Shown here: one piece after another, positions 10,200 through 21,052 of the stretch
Layout of the letters: the number at the start of each line of letters is the position of its first letter
Position numbering within the stretch: the first letter of the stretch is position 1
Source of the DNA: Forficula auricularia
Taxonomy: Eukaryota; Arthropoda; Insecta; Dermaptera; Forficulidae
Reading direction: 5' to 3'
DNA length: 64,000 bases
Assembly (NCBI GenBank): GCA_024734495.1
Contig: JALMQS010000225.1
Span: 12,181,573-12,245,572, forward strand
Position numbers and translations under genes: made by a program
The notes under the pieces: generated by a model
What the model saw: only the letters and a program-made list of their open reading frames with translations
Told to the model about the DNA's origin: nothing
Database searches by the model: none

Positions 10200-11450
10200 C
10201 TCTTTTTTTATTCGTTATTATCTAAAACCAATATTTGGCTTTCTAGAATTTATCATGGTGACAAAAAGCGAAAAACTGATTAGATTCTGGACTATCTACT
10301 ATCTAGCTTCATATTTTCCCGGTTGAAAAAATGCAGGAAATCAGGAATCGTGATATGGTGACCTCTTAAATGGTAGCCAATGAGCTGAAATTCGGCACAT
10401 AAGTTCATATTTATTTAAATTTGAATATCCAACCATGATTTTGCATTTTGTTCAACATACCACAACATGTTTTGGATATTTCTTGAATTTATATTTATAT
10501 ATTAAGTTAAGACATTGTGCCAAGTTACAACTTTTTTTTTAACTGAAACTGTTTGCTGACAAAAAATAGCTAAATCACCAAAATTTGAAAAGATCGTTCA
10601 GACAGAGACTTAATGTTTTCATATTCCTTTTCAATTTTGATTTGATTTATTTCTGAACTTTTGCTTTATGATGACATTTGTTTAACTGTTCTTTCAGCGA
10701 TAAGGAAACGAGACTGAATATGGTAAGCCTCGCTGTCATTCCGTATATAGTATATTTTTAAAAATATACTACACCTTATATATATTCAGATATAATAGGA
10801 TACAGTTCAAAATGATTCATTCTGAATAGAATAGATGTAATCTGCATCATTTTTTTTTTCTTTTTTTATTCGTTATTATCTAAATCCAATATTTGCCTTT
10901 CTATTGAAAAATCAATCGAATGTTATTTCGATTCTCTTTACTTAAAGATATTCCTCAATTTTTTTCTATTTATTTTCTCTTTTTACTTTATTATTTATTT
11001 GCTCATACGTTAGCAATTCTTGGAGAAAAGTCATTTTCAATTACGATTATTTTCCGTTTACTATATCTGTTTGAATTAAAATTCTACCCTCAATAGCTCA
11101 AGGGCGAAATGTCATAGAAAGATTGTTTATGTGTTAAAATGTTTCTATTCCCAAATTGCAGAACTGATTAGATTATGGGATTTCTAGCTTCAGAGCTTCC
11201 AGATGAAAATGCAGAAAATCAGAAGATAAAATCGAATAATATGGGAAGTTCTAGAACCGATGTAGTAAATGAGGTGAAATTTAACACATATGTTTGTATT
11301 TAATAAGCTGCTCCTATATATGCCAAATTTAAGCTTTCTAAAACAAACTGTTCACACAAAAAATATTACCAAAATTTGCTGAAACTGCATTACCATAAGT
11401 TTTAATTTTTTTCTTCAATTTCGTGATTTTAAAATAGCAAAATGGTTAGT
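10200..11450. repeat. diverged direct repeat pair (dispersed repeat)
   Basis: 10204-10460 and 10861-11330 share an ordered series of blocks: TTCGTTATTATCTAAA, CCAATATTTG, AACTGATTAGATT, CTAGCTTCA, AAAATGCAG, and GAGGTGAAAT/GAGCTGAAAT followed by ACATA. A third relative lies at about 23380-23820 (AAGCTGAAATTTGGCATACAT). It looks like an old non-coding repeat present twice in tandem; the class cannot be determined. Confidence 0.55.
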
Positions 11451-12590
11451 GAATTAGTTTGTCCTATCCATCGATTGAATGTCTGTCTGACAGTCAATTT
11501 CCACAACTCTTAATCGCATGGCGTGATTCATGATTCGTACAAACATTTGTTCAAAAAAAAAAAAAAAAATCCTAATCGATATCTTTACCTAATAAAAAAT
11601 TCTAATAGAGAATTAATTATATTCATAACAACATTTTAATCCCAAGAAAAGATAATATCTTGGGCGTAGGGATTAGGAGGCTCAGGTGGCTTCATCTGAC
11701 CTCTGAATTTAATTTACTCAAGAGTTTTTTTAATATTAAATAATTATTTAGATTTTTATATTTAATTTGACTTTTTTAACTCTCTCTCTCTCTAGACATA
11801 AGGGTGAAAGAGCAAAGTAAATTGAGCCATTTCTCATAAATTTTTAAATTCTATGCCTTTATAAAAGATTCAAAATATTTAAAAAATATGTTATTTTGAC
11901 TGCCTTGATGTATGTAGTCAAAAAAACTTAAATATTCATAGAAAATATGTGATTGCATTTCACGGTAGAATAGAAAGCCCATTAAAACAATAAGAGCAGT
12001 TAACTTACAAAGGGAACAACAAAAAGACATTTTCGATTCAATTGTAGTTTTAAATATTTGAATAGAAAGAATAGCGAGTTAAAATCACAAAAAATTGATA
12101 GATAAATATATAATCTCTGCTTGTACAATATTATTTATATTGGATTATCTAATATCTATTTATAAATTAATATCTTAGACATATGTGGGAAAAGAATTAT
12201 TTTAATATTATTCTTATTAAAAATAAAGAATAATTAAAGAAAATTTCTAAAGATAATCATCTACTAAATCCGAGGTGTTTGGATTGTTTTTATTATGTCA
12301 GAAGGGTTATTCATCTCTACATAATGTACTACATGATTTACTGGAAAGATTTTGCAACAATGATACGTTTCAATGGCTGATTATATCTTCCTAAATCACT
12401 GAATCAGTAAAGATAACTTAATTGAGAAATATATCAGGTGTCGACTCATTTACCGAAAGATAAGATTTCAAACATTTTTGCAAAAACTTGCTTTCATAAT
12501 TATTTTAGAGCAAATCACTTCATTTTTTTTTTACTTATTGTGTAAAATAAATCCATTTTTGAGTGTCATAAATAGGGTTGGGATAGATAT
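11451..12590. other. no gene seen
   Basis: AT-rich. Contains a poly-A run near 11550-11567 and a short (TC)n tract near 11780. No coding or RNA feature recognised. Confidence 0.45.
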
Positions 12591-12599
12591 GAACTAAAA

Positions 12600-13315
12600 A
12601 ATTGCAAAATATGCATTTAAAAAGTCAGAAATATGCATTTGAAAAGTCAGAAATATGCACTAAAAATATGCAATTAAAAGGAAATATGCACTTAAAATAT
12701 ACATTATAAACCCATAATATCTAGTGCTTGATAGCTTTACACCGACTCAAAAAAAGTAGAAAAAGTAAGTTAAAAGAAGAAATAGTCAATTTTATTTTAA
12801 AATTTATTTCTCTGTATTCCTAAGTTGCTTACATTAAATCTACATCTATTGTTTAATTTTAATTTGGAAAATAAATTTAAAGAAATTCGGGTTTTTTATA
12901 TTTTTTTTTTTTATCATAATAGAACAACTACGTGATTTATTTCTCTTTAAAAATTTAAGAAAATTTTAAGAAACAACTGCAAATTATTTAATATAAAATT
13001 AATATTTTCAAAGTTTATTTTTAAAAGAAATTTAATATTTATTTTTTTAGAATAATTTTCATAAAAAATATTATTTTAATTTAAATATATTTTAATTATT
13101 TCCCTAAATTTTTTCGATTTGTTTGACATTGGAGGGGGTCAAAAAAAGGTTTGAAGCCTGTGGCCTACCCTATCTGTCTCTAAAATTTTCTTCAATTATT
13201 TTTCTGATTTGCCAACAAATGAGGGACAAAAATCACACAAATATGCAAAATATAAAATTAAATCGCTAAATATGCACTTAAACTCCAAAATATGAATGTA
13301 TATGCCAAATAATAA
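12600..13315. repeat. element bounded by clusters of ATATGCA motifs
   Basis: At least six ATATGCA or near copies lie at 12605-12700 and several more at 13235-13310, flanking about 500 bp of AT-rich filler. Clusters of short repeats near both ends are typical of subterminal transposase-binding sites in hAT and related DNA transposons. The outer edge reads AGGGTTGGGA. I see no transposase, so a non-autonomous element is inferred. Confidence 0.4.
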
Positions 13316-14146
13316 TTCTCTGGGTGGGTCCTGATACCCAAAAACGTCCAGATAAAAAAGATTAGAAGGATAGCAATCAAGGAATTATATGCAAAATCCG
13401 AAGCCTAGTCATAAACAATAAAAGTTTGACAATCAACATTTCAAATTTTTGATTTTTAAAGTTTTTAGTGTTTTAATAAAAGAAGAGCACAATCTGATGT
13501 AATTTATATCTCTTATATATTATAGTAAGTATGTGCTCAAAAATAATTATGGAAGCAGGTTATAAATGTTATTTTACATGTCAATTCTAATATTTGGGTG
13601 AGTCATTTTAAACCCGCTAAAGATGCAATTTGATTTTAAAAATCCATGAAATTCGATATATTCCAAAATTTCTGAGCAAATTGACATATCTGATTAATGT
13701 CATTCAACCAATAAATCGATCCATTTCAATCAGATATTTTTTTTCTTCTAAATCGCAAAATAAATTAGTTGCATCTTAATTTTGAGGAATAAATGATTTT
13801 TTTATTTTTTTTTAACAAAAAAAAAAATTGTCTTTTTTCCAAAGTTTTGAAGGGGTCGATATTCCCCTCTGGCTAAGGTCATACAAGTAATCAGTTTAAA
13901 TCACAAATATTCTTTCTAAATGGGCAGAGTTCTTTCTTCCCTTGGTAGAAGAATCTAGAAAGAAAGAAGGCACTTGTCTATCATGATATAACTGAAATAA
14001 ACAACATTTATATTTATGGTTTTTTTTCTATTTAACTGGAAAAGTACGTAAGTTAGATACAACTGCAATCAAAAACACATTTATATTTATGTTTTTTTCC
14101 TCTTTTTAACTTACGTGTAATTTTTAATTTTTTAATTGCAAAGATT
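13316..14146. other. no gene seen
   Basis: AT-rich. ACATTTATATTTATG occurs twice (about 14006 and 14079) as a local duplication. Nothing else supported. Confidence 0.4.
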
Positions 14147-14235
14147 TAGTTTGTCGAGAGTAGCAGAGTTGACGATTCATAAGAAAAATCAATGAGGTTG
14201 TCCTCTGCTTGATGCAAATATATATAATTTATAAT
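14147..14235 (+). repeat. GAGAGTAGCAGAG terminal-hairpin unit
   Basis: Contains GTCGAGAGTAGCAGAG, GATTCATAA, AATCAATGAGGTTG and TCCTCTGCTTGATGCAAATA. AGCAGAG pairs with CTCTGCT, and GATT with AATC inside, giving a nested hairpin. The same unit occurs at 42771-42905, 56876, 58130-58215 and at both ends of the 63.5-kb foldback. Here it is isolated, as if the rest of the element is lost. Confidence 0.65.
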
Positions 14236-14411
14236 CAATTGATTTCTCCTTTTATGAGGAATTTTTTCCTTCTTTTACTTCCATGCGAAATGGTCTTATT
14301 CTTTTTGAAGGATTTGTTTGATTCTATGAAATATCCTTTAAGATCATGAACAATTATTATTTAAATACATAACCCATATATATATTAAAAATGAAAGAAT
14401 TATGTTATGTA

Positions 14412-15715
14412 TACAGGGTGATTCATCGGTCTGTCCTCTCTTTATAACTCTTCCATTTTAAGTCAGAGAGAAAAACTCTTCAAATATCATTTCTGTGATA
14501 TATTATTGTCCATCTATGTACCATATGCCTTTGTATACAGGGTGCTCCGTTTAAGCGCAACAATATGTAACTTTATATTTCTTAATGGAACACCCCATAT
14601 ATATATTTATTTATTTTGATAGTAAATTAGATTCCCTTTAATCAAGTAATAAGGGGTCTAAAATTATAAATTAAGAAGTTATTTACCTTTATTCGTTGAA
14701 TGATATTGTATCATGTTATTATTAGCAAAGTAAGCTATGGAAGGAATAAACGTAAATAACTTCTTAATTTATAACTTTAGACCCCTTATTACTTAATAAT
14801 TTTTTAATTTACTATCAAAATAAATAAATATATATAGGGTGTTCCATTAAGAAATATAATGTTACAAATTGTTACGCTTAAGGTAGTTGTTTCCCCATAT
14901 GGGTTTTCTTAGGATTTTTTTTGAAATTTAGCCAGATTATTATTTAAATACTTCTGCATCGATTGGTGTCAAAACGAAATTGATGAACAATATAGTTCCG
15001 GAGATATTAAATTCCATAGATAGTTTTTCAGATTCTTATACATTGCACTATACGGGATATCGGAAAGTTTACATACATATTTAATTTTAATTAATAAACT
15101 GTTTTTACCAGTTTTATAAAAAACTAAACCAACATTAAACAATAACTAATACATTTTTTAAGAAAATATTAATTCATAGTTACAACACAGTTTCTGAGAT
15201 AATAATTAATAAATAATGAAAAATTTACACTAAAAACAAGCTGACAATAAAGCATTTATTTAACCTAAAAAGTGGATTAATTTTAGTAATTTTTTGACGT
15301 TTTTTCGCTTCAGCCATTGTGGCAACAGCTTTTAATCGTTAATTAAGAACTTTTTGTTTGATAAATCGACCTTTATAATGTATTTTATCTGTCATTTCTA
15401 TGATAAAAATATTCAAGCTCGGACAATGTTGCCAGATTTGTCAAACGAGCATGGGATTGGCTAGTAGTGGCACATAAACAGCAAAATGTTTTGGGCTTAT
15501 GAATTATGAATCTTTATTTTCTGTTCTATGTACTCTAGCATTAACTTTTTGCTAGTATTGTCGCGAAACAACTATTTTAAACGGAGCACCCTGTATACAA
15601 ATGCATGGTACGTAGATGGACAATAATATATCATTTAAATTATATTTGAAGTTTTTCTCTCTAACTTAAAATAAGAGAGTTATAAAGAGAGGACAGAGCG
15701 ATGAATCACCCTGTA
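14412..15715. repeat. nested 1.3-kb palindrome with CAGGGTG ends
   Basis: Outer ends are TACAGGGTGATTCATCGG and ATGAATCACCCTGTATA. A second pair of ends lies inside (TACAGGGTGCTCCGTTTAAG at 14538 and its complement ending at about 15595), and a third (CTTAATGGAACACC at about 14582; GGTGTTCCATTAAG at about 14838). The arms are reverse complements, with CTTCTTAATTTATAACTTTAG near the centre. The right arm is interrupted by a TTAA element. No coding potential. The repeated CAGGGTG ends suggest related DNA transposons inserted one within another. Confidence 0.7.
14878..15580. mobile_element. TTAA-flanked element, copy 2 (inserted in palindrome)
   Basis: A 695-bp copy lies between TTAA at 14878-14881 and 15577-15580. 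The right end is mutated (ACTATT instead of ACTACC). The opposite arm of the host palindrome keeps the empty target as TTTAAGCGC at 14550-14558. The internal small ORF (ATG at 15395, minus) is stopped after 18 codons. Confidence 0.8.
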
Positions 15716-15795
15716 TAAGTAGATTATTGTGATGCCTATTGTTATGATTTCAGCTGTAATGAGTTTTGAGTTTGTTCTATTTTTTGTGGCCTCAC

Positions 15796-16337
15796 CCCTG
15801 ATCTCCAAATTGTATACGATGGTTTGTGTATAATTTCTGGATGGGTGTCTCGCTTGGGGTGTGTGAGTCAGAGGGGTGACCGGACCATCTGCATACTAGC
15901 ATATCGGTTGACGTCTGTCTAGCCATGTGATTGGGCGGGTTGTTGCTCACCAAGGGATTAGCTGTAGCTGGAGAGGCGGTGTTGACGCTGTTTACGTTGT
16001 TTGTAGTGGCTATAGCGACTGTGGCTGCTCCAGGAGCGGTGCCGTTGACCGGCGGCTCGGTCGTCTGCTCGAACAGGCGTTGCCGATAAGCCAGTTTGTC
16101 GAGGTTGGTGCGGAATGAAGAGCCTGCGCCAGCATACTTGGGCAACGTGGGCGGCGGGACGGCCCTCGCGAGGCCCTTGTGTTCGCCGCTTGCCCGCAAA
16201 AGGCTCGAACTCGACGTGTACAGGTAGGAGCCGGGCGTGGTGATGTTAGCCGTGCGCTGGGGGCCCGAAGAAGAAGACACAACCCCCGAAGAGGAACACG
16301 TCTTGCCCGACACAACACTGCCGTTGCTGGCACTCAT
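15796..16337 (-). CDS. candidate first coding exon of an unrecognised host gene
   Basis: An open frame of about 180 codons starts at ATG 16337 in good context (GCCGCAATGAGTGCC). It begins MSASNGSVVSGK, is rich in Ser, Thr, Ala and Pro, and includes PPPTLPKYAGAGSSFRTN followed by LDKLAYRQRLFEQ. No domain is recognised; the protein start looks intrinsically disordered. GC content and codon use are far above the surroundings. The frame reaches a stop at 15792, but likely 5' splice sites are TTG|GTGAGC (exon end 15951) and GGG|GTGAGG (exon end 15796). No downstream exon is visible nearby, so the next intron would be long. The opposite-strand frames here are shadows. Confidence 0.5.
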
Positions 16338-16520
16338 TGCGGCACGACGACACGGCACGTCAAGCTAACACGCAGCACACACACACATTACAAATGAATG
16401 ACAAGTGATTGTCTTGGCTGCGCTCGGGCGACTGCCGGCCGCGCCGCAGAGGATAAAAGACGCCGCCTATCGACCCGCCATGCAGGCGCCTCACGTGAGA
16501 CATCTAGTGAATCAACGAGA
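16338..16520 (-). promoter_or_regulatory. GC/CpG-rich leader and likely promoter of the 16.3-kb exon
   Basis: The stretch contains many CpGs (GCGCCGCAG, GGCCGCGCC), a (CA)n run near 16375-16390 and a palindromic E-box CACGTG at 16492-16497. It lies immediately upstream of the candidate ATG on the minus strand. No clear TATA box at a usable distance; a CpG-type or initiator promoter is inferred. Confidence 0.35.
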
Positions 16521-16649
16521 AACTATTCAGTCATAAACCACCAACGCACTCTATGAAAAATCAGGGAATCAACGAATCAAATTTGAATTTTTCTCCAAAA
16601 TGTTTAATTATTATTTAAAATACACTAAAATTATAGACTAGCTGCAAAT

Positions 16650-16790
16650 ATTGACCGGCTTAATAGGATTCCTTCGGGGGAAGGCAATGGGTAACCACCC
16701 CTGTGAAAAATGTCCACAGGAAAATACTCTCCATTAATCGCCGACGCTCAGAATCGAGTATGGTACTTAAAGAAGAAGAATAAATTATAT
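16650..16790 (+). repeat. SINE or LINE 3'-tail fragment
   Basis: Contains CTTCGGGGGAAGGCAATGG, CCACCCCTGTGAAAAATG and ends ATGGTACTTAAAGAAGAAGAA. The last block matches the end of the tRNA-derived SINE at 18769-19061 (ATGGCACTTAAAAGAAGAA), suggesting both use the same LINE reverse transcriptase. Confidence 0.55.
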
Positions 16791-17827
16791 AGTCATATAA
16801 AAAATATTGTATTTATCTAAATATTTCCTTATATCATTAAATAAGTGCAAATCGGACACTATACCGGGGGTTGCGTACTTTATGACTTCCAAAATACTTG
16901 AGACACCTATCAACCTTGCTTTTATTTGTCAATGATAAATAAAGAATGGGTGAATTTGGGCAACTTTTTTATTTATTTATTTTTTTTAGTGAAAATGATG
17001 AGAGAAGGAGTTACACCAAAACGGTGCATTCCTTAAAGACCTGGGTTGGCCCCCCCATCGTGAAAAGAAGAAGAGGCGATTTTATGGGCTGGGTAGGGAT
17101 CGAAGGTATCTGTGGATTCGGGTCTTAAACAGCTGAGGTTATAAGTCGCGGGGAAGACGGTGGCTGGGAGCGAGTTGCAGTCTCTATGGAGGACATAGGG
17201 ATAAGAGTTGGCGAAAGCGCTTGTTCGATTTTTATCTAATTTGACAGCGAAGGGGTGCTGGGCGTTCGAAATTTTAAGTTAAGCTATTTATTAACACTAA
17301 CATGTACAAAAATCACCTAAAAATTGCCATTTTGCGATTCTCTTACGCCGTTATTTTAAATAGAAATACATTTCAATAGTAGTCTTTAATGACTTGTTGA
17401 AATTAATCTTTTGCCGAAATCGTTTGAAATAAATTTAAAATAATAATAATAAATAGCAGCCTAATTCTAAATATTTTAATACGATTTTAGATTTTGATTT
17501 TCCTATAATAATGTTTAGTGTAACAAGAGTTTAAGAGATTTCAAGAAGTAGAAGAAGAGAAATGAATTATATATTAATGTACATTCATATTTTAATGTAC
17601 AAATAAACAATTCCAAAGTATCTAAAGAAAAGAATGTAAGGAACCAATATCATTTCAAATTAAAACATGTTATTAATTCACTACTTTTGAGTTCGTAATT
17701 TTTATTTAATTTGTGTATATTCCAATATCTTATTTGCGGTTAATTTTTAATGATTTATTTCCGAAATATGTAATTTCTCAACTTTGGGACATGAGCTATC
17801 TATTAGTTAAATAATTAGATGAGAAAG
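16791..17827. other. no gene assigned; GC-rich patch at 17.04-17.24 kb
   Basis: Mostly AT-rich. The patch at 17030-17250 (GACCTGGGTTGGCCCCCCCA; GTCGCGGGGAAGACGG) stands out in composition but has no long open frame, no recognised motif and no match inside the window. Confidence 0.35.
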
Positions 17828-17912
17828 ATACAAGGGTCCACCGCGAATTACAGCGCTTTTACCTTTTTGGTGCAACTTCTTCTTGTATCAGTATCATTAT
17901 AAAAAAAAACGA
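17828..17912 (+). repeat. 5'-truncated LINE 3' tail
   Basis: ATACAAGGGTCCACCGCGAA, TTTTTGGTGCAACTTCTTCT and TATCAGTATCATTATAAAA closely match 23269-23345, the 3' UTR of the LINE fragment there. This is a tail-only insertion of the same family. Confidence 0.75.
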
Positions 17913-17980
17913 ACGATTGCAAAAGTATCCGAAAAATGGGCTAATAAAGAATATCAACAGAAAAAGTTCAATTTTAAGTA

Positions 17981-18373
17981 TGAAATTTATTAAGATTTTG
18001 GAGACGGACTGATAAGTGAATTAATTGGATATCGATGAGGCAGTCCAAAAAAAGAAGAAGATAATTTACACTATCTTTTTATTCATAAATCCGACGTTTC
18101 GGGGGCTATTCCTCCTTCTTGATGGTTTAGAAAAGTCAGTGAAGGATTACTACATGATAATTCTGCTGAGAATGATATACAATATATTATTGTTACTGCC
18201 ACTGAAAGAGGAGACAGAGGGAATGTCGCATTGGATTTCCTTCACTGACTTTTCAAAACCCGATGAAGGAGGGAATAGCCTCCGAAACGTCGGTTTTATG
18301 AATAAAAAGATAGTGTAAATTATCTTCTTCTTTTTTGGACTGCCTCATCGATATCCACTTAATGATATTTATT
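17981..18373. repeat. foldback element with hammerhead-like cores, about 11-bp target duplication
   Basis: Arms (about 18020-18140 and 18235-18360) mirror GGATATCGATGAGGCAGTCC, ATTTACACTATCTTTTTATT and CCGACGTTTCGG. The likely duplication is TGAAATTTATT (17981-17991) vs TGATATTTATT (18363-18373), one mismatch. The element starts AAGATTTTGGAGACGGACTG, the same start as the insertion at 55444. Family relatives: 482-795 and 51178-51447. Confidence 0.7.
18260..18291 (+). ncRNA. decayed hammerhead-like core
   Basis: Reads CCGATGA (U4 changed to C), extra A, GGAGG/CCTCC hairpin, GAAACGTC. The U4 change should abolish activity. The left arm copy (18092-18124 region, minus) is also altered. Confidence 0.35.
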
Positions 18374-18768
18374 TATTTTATAAATAAATAATTTTATTTT
18401 TTAAATTGACAAATACTAAAAAGAATAAAATTATAGATTTTTATAAAAAAGATTAAAGAATTTTATTATATAGGTTAAATGTTTGTAATAACTAATAAAG
18501 AACGATTTGAATGCAGTTGCGTGCCCCTGCAAATCGGAGGTTATGCAACCGATGAACAGAGCGGACTGGATGGAAAGCGGCCAGCCAGGCGTTAGGAGAA
18601 TTTCAGAAAGGAATTTCGATATTGAACTATGTACACTCGATAAAGACCGCGAGAGAGCATTTAATTAAATTCCTATACATTTTTTTTTTAAATAAAGTAA
18701 AAAGTGAACATTATTCCGGTACACTCTCTGTAAATTTTAGCGATTTGACGATTTATTTATTTTTATTA

Positions 18769-19061
18769 GGCGACTGTGGGTCAGTAGTTAGAGTGTCGGG
18801 CCGCTGCCCTGAAATACGCTGGTTCGAGACTGAGTCTCGGCAGATCAGATATTTGCAGTCGCCTCCTCTTGGAAAACAATGGCAACCTACCAAGAGGATA
18901 ATTGCCTAGTAACCTCTCCAAGCTAGCCGTTCGGAACTGGAGTTAAAAAGTAGGTTCCGTATATCTGTGTAAAAACAGCTAAACACACTCAGCGCAGGTA
19001 TATGTGAAGAGGAGCCGAAACGTCAGAGAGACCTGATATGGCACTTAAAAGAAGAAAAAAG
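18769..19061 (+). mobile_element. tRNA-derived SINE
   Basis: The head looks like a tRNA-type pol III promoter: box A-like TAGTTAGAGTG at 18785 and box B GGTTCGAGACT at 18821-18831, with tRNA-like spacing. A unique body of about 200 bp follows and the element ends in ATGGCACTTAAAAGAAGAA plus A-rich tail. The shared tail with 16770-16790 suggests mobilisation by a LINE with that 3' end. No target duplication could be identified with confidence. Confidence 0.7.
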
Positions 19062-19469
19062 AGATTAGTTAAAGATAGAAAGTTCAGCGCAAATTCATAA
19101 TTATGTTCCAAATTTCACAAATTTTCACAAATTGTGAAGCTGTTCTCCCTATGGTGTAAAGAATGATTCGTTCATCATCAGAGGTTAAAATTGTATAATT
19201 TACATCTAATAATCTTCATAAATTAAATATATCGATTAATCCTCTTTCACCCTCTTTTCTTGTTGTGGAGGTTTTTATTTAGACATCGAAATTTTGTATG
19301 AAGCCTTCTGGTAAACCTATCGAGTTTGTTGAGTACACAGTATCTGACCATTTTACTGTTAAGAATATTTTCAACACTAAATTCTACATACGGCGAAAAT
19401 GATAGGAAATATGAAAAATGTCAAATTAAAATATTTGAAGTATGTTTTACAAAACACTGCTTGAGAAAA

Positions 19470-20095
19470 ATTAAACAAAAATTTCTCTCCGTAAACCTAA
19501 CAATGGATTCCAGTAGTTTTATACGGTAATTATCATGTAATTTCCCGATTTTTTACAACACGTCAGAGTTTTGAGATATTATCGGTCAAAATGACGAAAA
19601 AGGCCATTTTGACCCATTTTTGGGTCCCATTAAATATTAAATAGCAATATTTGAAATCAAAATATTTTGTTGACGTAATAGAAAAGAGTCTCCTCTTTGA
19701 TTTTCAAATTACCACTTGTTTTTAGACCAATTAGAACTCGAGATATAGCTAAAAAACTAAAACCTTGTGTTTTTTATCTATATTTATTGTCCTTTATAAT
19801 CACGTGGTTTTAGTTTTTTAGCGATAACTCGACTTTTAATCGAGCTAAAAACAAGTAGTAATTTGAAAATCAAAGAGGAAGCTGTTTTCTATTACGTCAA
19901 CAAAATATTTTGATTTCAAATTTTGCTGTTTAATATCTACTAGGACTCGAAAATAGGTCAAAATGGCATTTTTCGTCGTTTTGACCGATAATATTTTAAA
20001 ACTCTGACGTGTTGTAAAAAATAGGGACCTTGCATGATAATCAGCGTATAAAACTACTCAATCCATTGTTAGGTTTACGGGGAGAAATTTTTGTT
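19470..20095. repeat. 0.62-kb palindromic element
   Basis: Ends ATTTCTCTCCGTAAACCTAA and TTAGGTTTACGGGGAGAAAT. Arms of about 280 bp share ACAACACGTCAGAGTTTTGA, CGGTCAAAATGACGAAAAA, GTTGACGTAATAGAAAA and TTGATTTTCAAATTAC. The centre lies near 19785. Single copy here, no coding potential and no hammerhead core. Probably a foldback/MITE DNA element of unknown family. Confidence 0.75.
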
Positions 20096-20669
20096 TACTA
20101 GTGTAATTTAAAGATTTAAAAAATGTATCGGATTATACAAGTGAAATAAAAATAGTTTACTTGAATGATATTGATGGTGAAGAATTAGATAATGAGATGA
20201 CGCAGTTTATTTTAATGGTGAGAAAACAAAATTTATGAAACCCGAATGATATGTATACCAGTTTGAAAAAATAAAAACATTACATCTTCTTTTCCTAATA
20301 CTGAAATATTGTTAAGAATTCACTTAAGGAGGTCCTTTCGCCTCCAATATTAAATAAAAAATATTAGATTATAACTATAACTTAAGTTTTTATAATAGTT
20401 TAAGTCTCTATATATGCTTTGGTGAAGTTTCAATCACGCTAATCGGTTCAAATTTTTGAAAATGTGAACATTTTCTCAGTGTCTTATGGAAAATTAAAAT
20501 TTTGACACTTTTTTTGTTGAATTATACTACTATTATATTAGTTGAATAGATAAAGTTAAAAAAACTAAAAATTAGCTTTTTGGAATAAAATATATGATTG
20601 AGCGTGGAATTTACTGAGTAATTTACTTTAAAAAATCACATAAACATATGTTTGGATGTAAACGTAAAC
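20096..20669. other. no gene seen
   Basis: AT-rich. GGAGGTCCTTTCGCCTCC near 20327-20344 and CCTCCTTAAC near 21259 suggest the termini of a larger decayed inverted repeat around the 20.7-21.0-kb foldback (GGAGGTCCTTTC vs GAAAGGACCTCC). No exon. Confidence 0.35.
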
Positions 20670-21052
20670 AGTATTAATACATTAATAAGTTGTAGAAAAA
20701 TAAGGACAATAGCTTATGCAAGCATTTTTATTTTATGCCAACGTTTCGTCATCTTTGTTGACCTCCTCAGGGCTCAAACAAATCAATTTCTTTGAATATT
20801 TGTCATTTTATAAAAAGGAGGATTTATATAGGAAATATTTTCAATCTGTGCCTATATGTGTTTGCTAAGAATGAATATTTATAAAATGACAAATATGCAA
20901 AGAAATTAATTTGTTTGAGCCCTGAGGAAGTCAACAAAGTTGACGAAATGTTGGAATAAAATGAAAATACTTGCATAAGCTATTGTCCTTATTTCCTTAC
21001 AACTTATTAATTTAATCGATGGACATAAATAATCAAAATAAGTATTAATACA
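20670..21052. repeat. foldback element with hammerhead-like cores and 12-bp target duplication
   Basis: Insertion 20682-21040 is flanked by exact AGTATTAATACA at 20670-20681 and 21041-21052. The arms mirror ATTAATAAGTTGTA, GGACAATAGCTTATGCAAG, CCTCAGGGCTCAAACAAAT and TATTTGTCATTTTATAAA. It has the same architecture as the 482 and 51178 elements but is unrelated in sequence, so it is a separate family. Confidence 0.75.
20740..20770 (-). ncRNA. hammerhead-like core
   Basis: Minus strand: GCC, CTGAGGA, extra G, GTCA/TGAC hairpin, GAAACGTT, GGC. Stem I is a perfect GCC/GGC, ACGT is palindromic, and cleavage would follow GUU. The right-arm copy (about 20922-20952, plus) has a 6-bp stem II GTCAAC/GTTGAC but reads GAAATGTT. 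Confidence 0.45.

Noticed and set aside
16010..16397. Arg-rich frames overlapping the 16-kb exon on both strands
   Set aside because: Other-phase readings of the same GC-rich DNA; codon pattern and start context favour the Ser/Thr-rich minus-strand frame.
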